This document shows, piece by piece, positions 35,561 to 42,582 of a DNA stretch of 64,000 nt. Both the position numbers and the translations under genes were made by a program. This stretch comes from an uncultured Algibacter sp. GTDB lineage: Bacteria > Bacteroidota > Bacteroidia > Flavobacteriales > Flavobacteriaceae. Every line of letters begins with the position of its first letter. Position 1 is the first letter of the stretch. The stretch lies in NCBI RefSeq assembly GCF_947487605.1, contig NZ_CANKXK010000009.1:62001-126000 (forward strand), in the 5' to 3' direction. Below the pieces are notes generated by a model that searched no databases, had not been told where the DNA came from, and saw only the letters and a list, made by a program, of their open reading frames with translations.

Positions 35561-36097
35561 TTAAATATTAATTTTTGCATTATGTAGTTTTATAATCTCC
35601 AAAAACTCATCAATCTTAAATTCTGAAGATTTAAATTTGCTTGTTCGGTGTTTGGCTTGTTCTTGTCTGGTTATACTTCTTGCAAAACGCCTAATTGCCT
35701 GTTCCGAATCTAAAATGATACCTGGAACTTTGGCATTTTTGCCATTTTCATCTTTGGCTACCATAGTAAAATATGAAGAGTTACAGTGTTTTGTTTCTCC
35801 TGTTTGAATGTTTTCCGATTCCACTCGTAACCCAATAACCATGGAAGTTTTTCCTGTATAATTTACCGAAGCTTTTAAGGTAACTAACTCCCCAACTTCA
35901 ATCGGGTTTAAAAAATCAACACGATTTACAGAGGCGGTTACACAATAGTTTTGCGAATGTTTTGAAGCGCATGCAAATGCTATTTGATCCATTAAGTTTA
36001 ATATATGTCCGCCATGAATTTTTCCACTAAAGTTGGAGTGGGACGGAAGCATTAATTCGGTAATAGAAACTTGAGATTCTTTTGGGTGTTTAAACAT
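35561..36097 (-). CDS. Acyl-CoA thioesterase, hotdog fold
   Basis: A 178-residue 4HBT/YciA-type thioesterase. HSNFSGKIHGGHILNLMDQIAFACASKH carries the active-site Asp of the hotdog helix, and TASVNRVDFLNPIEVGELVTLKASVNYTGKTSMVIGLRVESEN is the typical pair of strands. It hydrolyses acyl-CoAs in the cytoplasm, with unknown chain preference. It is four bases downstream of the DUF3307 gene, so it can be part of the satD-controlled transcript. Confidence 0.9.
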   Translation of the reverse strand: MFKHPKESQVSITELMLPSHSNFSGKIHGGHILNLMDQIAFACASKHSQNYCVTASVNRVDFLNPIEVGELVTLKASVNYTGKTSMVIGLRVESENIQTGETKHCNSSYFTMVAKDENGKNAKVPGIILDSEQAIRRFARSITRQEQAKHRTSKFKSSEFKIDEFLEIIKLHNAKINI

Positions 36098-36101
36098 GGG
36101 T

Positions 36102-36803
36102 TTATGTAAGAATATTAAATAAAATACCAGTAATTATGGCAATTCCAAAACTAATTAAAGTGCCTATTAAAATGTACTCTGTGAGTTGCCTGTCTTTTGA
36201 TTCTTTTAAATCTCCAAACCTAAAAACAGATTTAGCTGTAATTAGAAAACCAACAGCTTCCCAATGATTTGAAACTATAAAAATGAACACTAAAATACGC
36301 TCTAAAATACCAATATATTTCCCTGCATCCTTGAGTGATTGGTTATTTTTAGTGAGTTTTGAAATATTCCACTTTAAAAAAATGGTTTTCATAATTATGG
36401 ACACTGGTATTGTTAAAAACAATAAACAGGTAAGGAGTAATAAGTTGTTTTCAGTGAAGTTTATATCGAATATAGATGTGTTTTTTGAAAGAAAATAATA
36501 ACATCCAATAATGACCAAAACATGAAGCAATTGGTCTACAAAAAATAATATTCTTTTTGTTTTTTTCTTTTGAAATATAAGTTTGATGCCATCAATGATT
36601 AAATGAGAAACAGCAATAATAGTTATAATTGGCCATAAAGATATATCCCAAAGCAGCAATGTCATTAAAGCTGCATGTATTAAAACATGAAGATAAAGTT
36701 TTGGAGATTTTAATTTTTTCTTCTCTTTTTCTTTAACCCAACTTTCAGGTTGAAGAAAAAAATCACCTATGAAATGCGCTAATATGAGTTTTATTAGAAT
36801 CAT
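36102..36803 (-). CDS. DUF3307 integral membrane protein
   Basis: A 233-residue protein with about six or seven transmembrane segments. Its polar residues form repeated pairs inside or next to membrane helices: H10-x3-D14-x3-Q18, H39-x3-H43, H67-x3-D71 and D90-x3-H94. Such spacing on helix faces could build a metal site, as in membrane metallohydrolases; that is inference. The C-terminal part (AKSVFRFGDLKESKDRQLTEYILIGTLIS) is a second conserved block. It overlaps the end of satD by four bases and is clearly co-translated with it. The pairing recurs in varied bacteria as I remember it, with no established function. Confidence 0.88.
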   Translation of the reverse strand: MILIKLILAHFIGDFFLQPESWVKEKEKKKLKSPKLYLHVLIHAALMTLLLWDISLWPIITIIAVSHLIIDGIKLIFQKKKTKRILFFVDQLLHVLVIIGCYYFLSKNTSIFDINFTENNLLLLTCLLFLTIPVSIIMKTIFLKWNISKLTKNNQSLKDAGKYIGILERILVFIFIVSNHWEAVGFLITAKSVFRFGDLKESKDRQLTEYILIGTLISFGIAIITGILFNILT

Positions 36804-37417
36804 AATAAAGTATGTATTTTTTGTCTATACATTAAATCTAATTCCTTAATTTCATCTAAGTGAGCTCGTTTTTGTCTGGTGCTTATCGCATTTTGATTAA
36901 TACCTATAATTTCACCAAGTTCACTTTGTAGCGCATTAGGATTTTCGATACTTAACTTAACAATCTCTGCAGAATTTTTAGTCCAACTATCCATAAATAC
37001 AAGTGCTAACTTAAAATATAAGTTGAGTTCTTCATCTATATTAAAATTACTAGTTTTAATACGTAAATTTTGTTTTTCTTTTTTCAAAGTTTCTAAGGTT
37101 TCGCCAGAAAAGACGAAGGCATTTCCATTAGATTCAGTCACATTTTTGCCTTCATAAGTTTTATCACCTATACCAATGGCTAAGCGAACATCTAGCCCGC
37201 GAATTGATTTAATACAAGCTTTAATATAAACTGCGGCTTGAAAGCTTTGGTACCAATCTCGTATTTCTATTTGAAAGCTGTCGCCTCGATAAATTTCCCA
37301 ATAGATTTCATCTGAACTTAAATTAGATAATGTGCGTTTTAATATATTTATCCATACCTCAGCGTTAATTTGAGTTCTAGATTTTATAATATCTCCTGTA
37401 ATAACACTTGTAATCAT
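36800..37417 (-). CDS. satD: SatD family protein: cyclase-like N-terminal domain and C-terminal HTH
   Basis: A 205-residue SatD-family protein. The N-terminal half shows a class III cyclase-like pattern: ITGDI with D9, RGDSFQ with D46, RLAIGIGD with R78 and GNAFVFSGETL. In the genuine cyclase at 896-2947 the equivalent second Asp and Arg (D57, R89) are also exactly 32 residues apart. The later catalytic Asn and Arg of that enzyme are not conserved. The C-terminal region has a helix-turn-helix (SELGEIIGINQNAISTRQKRAHLDEI, about 165-190). I chose the ATG at 37417: the open frame continues 12 codons upstream, through the operator and promoter. satD was named in the acid-tolerance operon of Streptococcus mutans. 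Autoregulation is likely, given the palindromes at its promoter. Confidence 0.85.
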   Translation of the reverse strand: MITSVITGDIIKSRTQINAEVWINILKRTLSNLSSDEIYWEIYRGDSFQIEIRDWYQSFQAAVYIKACIKSIRGLDVRLAIGIGDKTYEGKNVTESNGNAFVFSGETLETLKKEKQNLRIKTSNFNIDEELNLYFKLALVFMDSWTKNSAEIVKLSIENPNALQSELGEIIGINQNAISTRQKRAHLDEIKELDLMYRQKIHTLL

Positions 37418-37419
37418 AA

Positions 37420-37495
37420 TATCACGTTTTTGTGTGATAAACAAATATATCATGTTTTTGTGTGATAAACAAATATATCATGTTTTTATGTGATA
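37420..37495. repeat. Three 20-bp palindromic operators at 28-bp period
   Basis: Copies at 37420-37439, 37448-37467 and 37476-37495. The first reads TATCACGTTTTTGTGTGATA; all share TATCA at one end and TGATA at the other, giving an inverted repeat TATCAC-N8-GTGATA, perfect in copy 1 and with one arm change (TATCAT) in copies 2 and 3. The 28-bp period is exact. They cover the transcription start, the -33/-7 spacer and the upstream flank of the satD promoter. Confidence 0.85.
37442..37473 (-). promoter_or_regulatory. satD promoter interleaved with operators
   Basis: On the minus strand TATATTTG (37449-37442) is a -7 box and the TTTG at 37473-37470 is a -33 element 20 bases upstream. The repeat period places another TATATTTG at 37477-37470, giving a possible second -7 box. 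The predicted start near 37435 lies inside the first operator, 18 bases before the satD ATG. Confidence 0.75.
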
Positions 37496-37530
37496 GTATT
37501 GGATGATAAGTTTTTGCTTAATAAAATAGA

Positions 37531-38850
37531 TTACTCATCTTCTTCAGCGCGTTTTATAATGGCTTCAGGAAGCGATTTCTTAGCTTTAGCTCCCATTTTT
37601 TTAAGCTTTTCAACACTTGTAATAAGGTTGCCTCTACCATCAACAAGCTTGTTCATAGCTGCAGAATAATCACTTTTTGCAGCATCTATTTTTTTGCCAA
37701 CACCAGTTAAATCAGTAACTAACCCTTCAAATTTATCGTAAAGAGCTCCAGCTTGTCTTGCTATTTCTATGGCGTTGCGCTGTTGTTTTTCGTTATTCCA
37801 CATGGTATCAATAGTACGAAGCGTTGCCAGAAGGGTAGAAGGTGTTACAATCACAATGTTTTTTTCAAAAGCTTTGTTGTAAATAGCGTTATCATCATTT
37901 ACAACTATAGCGAAAGCAGGTTCAATAGGAATAAACATGAGTACAAAATCTGGTGATTCAATATCATACAAATCTTGATAATTTTTTTCAGAAAGTTGGT
38001 CAACATGTTTTCTAATAGAATTTACATGCGCTTTTAAATATTGAGGTTTATCAGCATCGTCAGCATTTACTAATCGTTCATAATCAGTTAATGATACTTT
38101 ACTGTCAATAATCATCTTCTTACCGTCTGGTAAATGCAAGACTACATCTGGTAAAACGCGAGAACCATTTTCAGTTGTAAAACTTTGTTGTACAAAATAT
38201 TCTCGGTCTTTTTCTAAACCAGATTTTTCTAAAACCCGTTCTAACACTAATTCCCCCCAATTCCCTTGCATTTTACTATCGCCTTTTAAAGCGCGAGTTA
38301 AGTTGGTGGCTTCCTTAGTCATTTGTTGGTTGAGGTCTTTTAAACCTAATAACTGCTCTTTTAAAGCAGAGTGCATACTAATACTTTCCTTTTGGGTTAA
38401 ATCTACTTTTTCTTCAAATGTTTTAATTTTTTCTTGAAGCGGATTTAAAATGTTCTTTATGTTTTCTTTATTCTGAAGCGTAAACTTCTCAGATTTTTCA
38501 TCTAAAATTTTAGTAGCCAATAATTCAAAGTCTTTTCGTAATTGTTCTTGACGTTCTTCAAGTTCTTTATCGCGTTTTAGGTTTTGCTCTTGAAGATTTT
38601 CGTATTCTGAATTTTTTCTTGCTAATTCGGTATTTAAAAATTCTTTTTCTTTTCTAATATCTTCACGTTCATTTTCAATCTTGCTGAGGTTTTGTCTTAA
38701 CTCTTCAATAGTTAATTGCATTTGGTTTTGACGTTCCTCTAAAGTACTTTGTTCGCTTTTGTTTTTCAATTTTGAAAAATAATTACCTAAGAAAAAACCG
38801 ATTGCTGCAAAAATAATAGCAGCCACAATTATGATTAAGTTGTCGTTCAT
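37531..38850 (-). CDS. rmuC: DNA recombination protein RmuC
   Basis: A 439-residue RmuC homologue: membrane anchor at about 5-23, a long coiled coil (about 30-190, rich in E, K and Q), then the nuclease-like RmuC domain (GNWGELVLERVLEKSGLEKDREYFVQQSF, LPDVVLHLPDGKKMIIDSKVSLTDYERL, PDFVLMFIPIEPAFAIVV, LLATLRTIDTMW). RmuC limits inversions at short inverted repeats; it is thought to act on DNA near the membrane. The start is the ATG at 38850. satD and its operators begin 36 bases after the stop. Confidence 0.95.
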   Translation of the reverse strand: MNDNLIIIVAAIIFAAIGFFLGNYFSKLKNKSEQSTLEERQNQMQLTIEELRQNLSKIENEREDIRKEKEFLNTELARKNSEYENLQEQNLKRDKELEERQEQLRKDFELLATKILDEKSEKFTLQNKENIKNILNPLQEKIKTFEEKVDLTQKESISMHSALKEQLLGLKDLNQQMTKEATNLTRALKGDSKMQGNWGELVLERVLEKSGLEKDREYFVQQSFTTENGSRVLPDVVLHLPDGKKMIIDSKVSLTDYERLVNADDADKPQYLKAHVNSIRKHVDQLSEKNYQDLYDIESPDFVLMFIPIEPAFAIVVNDDNAIYNKAFEKNIVIVTPSTLLATLRTIDTMWNNEKQQRNAIEIARQAGALYDKFEGLVTDLTGVGKKIDAAKSDYSAAMNKLVDGRGNLITSVEKLKKMGAKAKKSLPEAIIKRAEEDE

Positions 38851-39040
38851 TTTTTGTAAAAGAAGTTTAACCAAATATAAATGGTATTATTATCTCTAGC
38901 AAAGATGTGAAGGCGTAAAGTATCAACATTTTCTAAAATCTATTGTTTTACTGAAATATACAGAGATTTACAGAGATTTTTAATTTTGTTAATTTATCTG
39001 AGAGACTTTATGTAATCTTTATGAAATCAGTGGAAGCTCA

Positions 39041-39835
39041 TTATTTTTTAACCCGAAAACTCCCTGTTTTCTCATCAAAAGCAATTAAATCTTTTGGGAA
39101 TAAAGTTTCAAAAGTACCTTTTGATATCAAATTACAAGGTGTATCTGAAACCACTTTAGTGTCAGTCATTACAATTAAGGTGTCACACAATTGAATGGCT
39201 AAATCTATTTCATGTGATGAAAATAGAATGGTTTTTCCAGTTTCTTTGGCTAATTTTTGAAGCAGTTTTAAAATATAGGCTTTATGATACATGTCTAGAT
39301 GTGTGGTAGGCTCATCTAGAATAATCAAATCGGTATCTTGAGCAAGGGCACGAGCAATCATTACTTTTTGTAATTGACCATCACTTAACTCAAAGCATTT
39401 TTTATCTTTTAATTCTAAAATATTGGTTTGTTCAAGGGCACTATGTGCGATATCTAAATCGGTTTTAGAAAGTTTTCCAAACCAATTAGTATAGGGTTGT
39501 CTGCCTAAAGCCACCAATTCAAAAACCGATAAGTTTTTTGAAGCTACAGGCTCTGTAAGTACTAGACTCATCACTTTTGCTAAATCGGTTGGTGCGTATT
39601 TTTTTAATGCTGTATTATTTATAAAAATATCACCTTCTAATGGATTTTGCACGTTAGTTAACGTTCTTAAAAGCGTAGATTTTCCAATACCATTTGCTCC
39701 AATTAATCCAACTAATTCACCTTGTTTTAGTTCAATATTAATATCTGATGCTACAATGGTTTTTAATTTTTTTGTAGCATAACCAATAGTTAAATCTTTT
39801 GTTTTTAAAATAATATTTTGGTTTTTACGCGCCAT
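39041..39835 (-). CDS. btuD: Vitamin B12/iron-siderophore ABC transporter ATP-binding protein
   Basis: A 264-residue ABC ATPase: Walker A GANGIGKS (about 43-50), signature LSDGQLQK, Walker B LIILDEPTTHLD and switch His in ILFSSHEIDLAIQLCD. It belongs to the FecE/BtuD group. It overlaps the permease gene by one base (TAATG). The nearby cobalamin riboswitch and receptor point to B12 rather than iron, but the FecCD family transports both, so the symbol is provisional. Confidence 0.88.
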   Translation of the reverse strand: MARKNQNIILKTKDLTIGYATKKLKTIVASDINIELKQGELVGLIGANGIGKSTLLRTLTNVQNPLEGDIFINNTALKKYAPTDLAKVMSLVLTEPVASKNLSVFELVALGRQPYTNWFGKLSKTDLDIAHSALEQTNILELKDKKCFELSDGQLQKVMIARALAQDTDLIILDEPTTHLDMYHKAYILKLLQKLAKETGKTILFSSHEIDLAIQLCDTLIVMTDTKVVSDTPCNLISKGTFETLFPKDLIAFDEKTGSFRVKK

Positions 39836-40866
39836 TAAAAAATCATTTTTCGTTTTTTAACTAATAACCAAATTACAACCGGAGCACCAACTAACGAGGT
39901 TATAGCATTAATGGGTAAGGTATAATCGCTATTAGGTAATTGTGAGATGCTATCACAGACTAACATAACTATAGCACCAAGCAAAAAAACAGCTGGTAAT
40001 AATATTTTATGGTTTGAGGTATTAAAGACTTGCCTTGTTATATGTGGAATAGCCAAACCTATAAATGCGATAGGGCCTGTAAAAGCGGTAATAGTTCCAG
40101 CTAATAAGCTTGTTGAAATTATAATAATAAACCGACTTTTTTTGATGTTTAACCCTAGACTTGTAGAATAGTTTTCACCTAGAAGTAATGTGTTTAATGA
40201 TTTTGTAGCGCTTATAGCAAGTAAAATACCAATGGTGTAAATAGTGAATAGTACAATAACATCTTCCCAAGATAGGTTTCCTAAACTGCCAAATCCCCAA
40301 AATATATACTGTTGTAATTGTTCTGCAGACCCAAAATAGGATAATACACTAACTATAGCCGCAGTAATGCTAGCAAACATGAGTCCGATAATTAATATAG
40401 CCATGGTATCTCTTAATTTTAATGATACAGCTAAAACAGCTAATAGTACTAAAAAACTACCTAAGCTTGCTGCAATTACAATGCCCCACTTTGAGATAAA
40501 AAGTAACCCCAAAATACCACCAAAAATACTAGACCCTAAGATGATTAATGCTACACCTAAACTAGCACCAGAACTAATACCTAAAACAAAAGGACCTGCT
40601 AAGGGATTTCTAAATAAGGTTTGCATTAATAGTCCAGAAACCCCCAAACCAGAACCAACAATAATTGCAGTTATGGCTTTTGGTAATCTATAGTTTCTAA
40701 TAATATGCTGCCAAGTTTCTTGCTCAGTAGCATTTCCAATCAGGCTATTGAAGATATCTTTAAAAGGAATAGATACAGAACCCAAACTGATGTTTATAAA
40801 AAAACAAAAGAATAGAATTGCTATAAGAATAGCAAAGGAAATTTGGTATGTATCTTTATTAGGCAA
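39835..40866 (-). CDS. btuC: Vitamin B12/iron-siderophore ABC transporter permease
   Basis: A 343-residue FecCD/BtuC permease with about ten transmembrane helices. Signature stretches are NYRLPKAITAIIVGSGLGVSGLLMQTLFRNPLAGPFVLGISSGASLG and FTGPIAFIGLAIPHITRQVF. The start is a TTG directly following the stop of the binding-protein gene (TAATTG), with no gap. It forms the membrane channel for BtuF- and BtuD-type partners encoded on either side. Confidence 0.9.
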   Translation of the reverse strand: MPNKDTYQISFAILIAILFFCFFINISLGSVSIPFKDIFNSLIGNATEQETWQHIIRNYRLPKAITAIIVGSGLGVSGLLMQTLFRNPLAGPFVLGISSGASLGVALIILGSSIFGGILGLLFISKWGIVIAASLGSFLVLLAVLAVSLKLRDTMAILIIGLMFASITAAIVSVLSYFGSAEQLQQYIFWGFGSLGNLSWEDVIVLFTIYTIGILLAISATKSLNTLLLGENYSTSLGLNIKKSRFIIIISTSLLAGTITAFTGPIAFIGLAIPHITRQVFNTSNHKILLPAVFLLGAIVMLVCDSISQLPNSDYTLPINAITSLVGAPVVIWLLVKKRKMIF

Positions 40867-42012
40867 TTATTCTAGAGGTTTGAAGAAATAAGGTTGATAA
40901 TCATTTAATAACTGTGGATGGCAAATTTTAATAATATCTTTTAAAACTAAATCGGGTCTTGTCATTCCTAATTCGTAATATAAAACGCCTCCCGTGTTTC
41001 CTGTTATATTAGTAAAGGTATAGATATTTTTATTTTGAAAAGCGTCAAACATGCTATGGTTTTGATTACCATTTTTTAGGGTTTCTAAACTTTGATAATT
41101 TGAAGGATTTAACCAAATATCTGCATGTTTTGCTTTTACAAAAACCGATTCAAAATTTAGCTTTAAACTTCCAGAGCCCTCTGTGTTACTCCAAAGATAA
41201 TTTACATTGGCATCTTTTAAGAGTTTTGCTTCTGTACTTGTACCATTAGGTAAATACCAAATATCGCTGTGCATAGCACCACTTAAAACTGTAGGTTTAG
41301 TGGTTACATTTTGCGCTAATTTTTTAGCCTCTAAATAATCGCTTTCAATTTGTTTAAAAATAGAATCGGCTTTAGTTTCTTTATTAAACAGTACACCAAA
41401 AAATTTAATCCATTCTGCCTTAGCTAAAGGAGAGCTTTCTACCCAATCGCCATTAAATACTACAGGGATACCAGATTTTTTTATAATTTCTAAAGAACGA
41501 TTTCCTCCATCAATACCAAAGCCAACAACTATGTTGGGGTTTAATTCTAATAATACTTCAGTATTAAGTCCTTCGTTTTTACCAAGTTCTCTAATATTTC
41601 CATTATCTATTAGGTTTCTTATAGTTTTAGATGATATATAATCTGTCCCAGGAAATCCAATCAGTGTCTTTTCTGAATTTAAAAGTTCTAAAGCAGGAAG
41701 ATGTGTTGTAGAAGTCACTACAATTTTTTCAATAGGCGTTGTAATAATACCATCAAAAATATCTTTATCAAAAGTAGTTTTGGCGGCATTTTCTTTACTA
41801 ATTAAAGCATATTTATAGGTTTGCGTTGCATTAGGCCAAGGTTTTAAAATTTTTAAAATTTTGTAATTTTTAAAATCAATTATTTCAAATCCGTTTGCGT
41901 GTTTTAATATTAAGCTTTCTCCATTTTTTGAAGTATCTATGCTATGATTTTGTTTCTCCTTACAACGGAATAAACAAACACATATTAAAACAATAAAGAT
42001 CTTATACTTCAT
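40867..42012 (-). CDS. btuF: ABC transporter substrate-binding lipoprotein (BtuF-like)
   Basis: A 381-residue periplasmic binding lipoprotein (lipobox LFRC) with the helical-backbone fold of class III binding proteins: FPGTDYISSKTIRNLIDNGNIRELGKNEGLNTEVLLELNPNIVVGFG and ILSGAMHSDIWYLPN-type segments. It is the first gene of the three-gene btuF-btuC-btuD-like operon. A CRP/FNR-like palindrome (42020-42035) lies just upstream of its start. The cargo is probably cobalamin, judged by the divergent riboswitch-controlled receptor. Confidence 0.85.
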   Translation of the reverse strand: MKYKIFIVLICVCLFRCKEKQNHSIDTSKNGESLILKHANGFEIIDFKNYKILKILKPWPNATQTYKYALISKENAAKTTFDKDIFDGIITTPIEKIVVTSTTHLPALELLNSEKTLIGFPGTDYISSKTIRNLIDNGNIRELGKNEGLNTEVLLELNPNIVVGFGIDGGNRSLEIIKKSGIPVVFNGDWVESSPLAKAEWIKFFGVLFNKETKADSIFKQIESDYLEAKKLAQNVTTKPTVLSGAMHSDIWYLPNGTSTEAKLLKDANVNYLWSNTEGSGSLKLNFESVFVKAKHADIWLNPSNYQSLETLKNGNQNHSMFDAFQNKNIYTFTNITGNTGGVLYYELGMTRPDLVLKDIIKICHPQLLNDYQPYFFKPLE

Positions 42013-42019
42013 AAGGTTA

Positions 42020-42035
42020 TGTGATATTTGTCACT
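42020..42035. promoter_or_regulatory. Possible CRP/FNR-family operator
   Basis: TGTGATATTTGTCACT is an inverted repeat (GTGA-N6-TCAC) that fits TGTGA-N6-TCACA with one mismatch. It lies seven bases before the btuF start and 44 bases before the divergent small membrane protein gene. Confidence 0.45.
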
Positions 42036-42056
42036 TTTAATACTGCTAATCATAGC

Positions 42057-42064
42057 TAATTTTG
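42057..42064 (+). promoter_or_regulatory. -7 box of the small membrane protein gene
   Basis: TAATTTTG matches TAnnTTTG and lies 15 bases before the ATG at 42080. No well-spaced -33 element is visible. Confidence 0.5.
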
Positions 42065-42079
42065 AAAAAAAATAAAACT

Positions 42080-42187
42080 ATGCGAGACGGTTCAAATTTA
42101 ACAATATATATAGTAGCTGGAGTTATTATAGCACATTTTCTTATTGGGTTTATTTATCTCATTTATAAAATGAATAAGAAAAAGTAA
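42080..42187 (+). CDS. 35-residue single-span membrane protein
   Basis: Read directly from the sequence: it starts MRDGSNLTIYIVAGVII, continues as one hydrophobic helix (residues 8-28) and ends YKMNKKK. A consensus -7 box lies 15 bases upstream, and the positive-inside C-terminal KKK is typical of small membrane proteins. It lies between the divergent btuF and the cobalamin riboswitch. No function can be assigned. It could be a transporter accessory peptide, or translation of a chance frame. Confidence 0.55.
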   Translation: MRDGSNLTIYIVAGVIIAHFLIGFIYLIYKMNKKK

Positions 42188-42220
42188 AGTTTACATATCA
42201 ACTTTTGTTAAAAAAACATC

Positions 42221-42228
42221 TACTTTTG
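42221..42228 (+). promoter_or_regulatory. -7 box upstream of the cobalamin riboswitch
   Basis: TACTTTTG matches TAnnTTTG and ends 10 bases before the riboswitch 5' side begins. A nearby TTTG (42204-42207) is only 13 bases away, so the -33 element is uncertain. Confidence 0.5.
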
Positions 42229-42237
42229 CATCGAATT

Positions 42238-42499
42238 TTGGTTCTTGTTCAATTTTAATTGAACAGATTAAAAGGGAATCAAGTGAAAAGATTGACAATT
42301 AACGATTGATAATTTTTGGAATATGAATTCTAAAATTAAAAATAAAGATTCGTCACTCTTCATTCTTGAACTGTTCCCGCAACTGTAAGTTTATGCTCAG
42401 CTTAATTGAGCACCTTTTTTAAGGATGTTATTAACTTCAATACCACTAGCTTTATGCTGGGAAGGTTTATTAACATAAAACAAGTCAGGAGACCTGCCA
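42238..42499 (+). ncRNA. Cobalamin (vitamin B12) riboswitch
   Basis: The conserved blocks appear in order: GGTTC near 42240, AAAAGGGAATCAAGTG (about 42269-42284), CCCGCAACTGTAAG (about 42377-42390), a GGGAAGG segment (about 42460) and the B12 box AAGTCAGGAGACCTGCC at 42482-42498. An optional peripheral insert of about 85 bases lies between the second and third blocks. It controls the TonB receptor gene that starts 84 bases after the B12 box and accounts for the 395-base gap before it. It probably acts by blocking translation, since no clear terminator follows. Confidence 0.93.
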
Positions 42500-42582
42500 T
42501 TTTCAAAACAAATAAGTTAAACTTTCGGGATAAAAGTTTGCGTATGATAATCCATGCGATTCTCGAGTAATTATTCATTAAA

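Noticed and set aside
37420-37495. Possible CRISPR array
   Set aside because: Three palindromic repeats with 8-base spacers and no cas genes; spacing and position fit operators.
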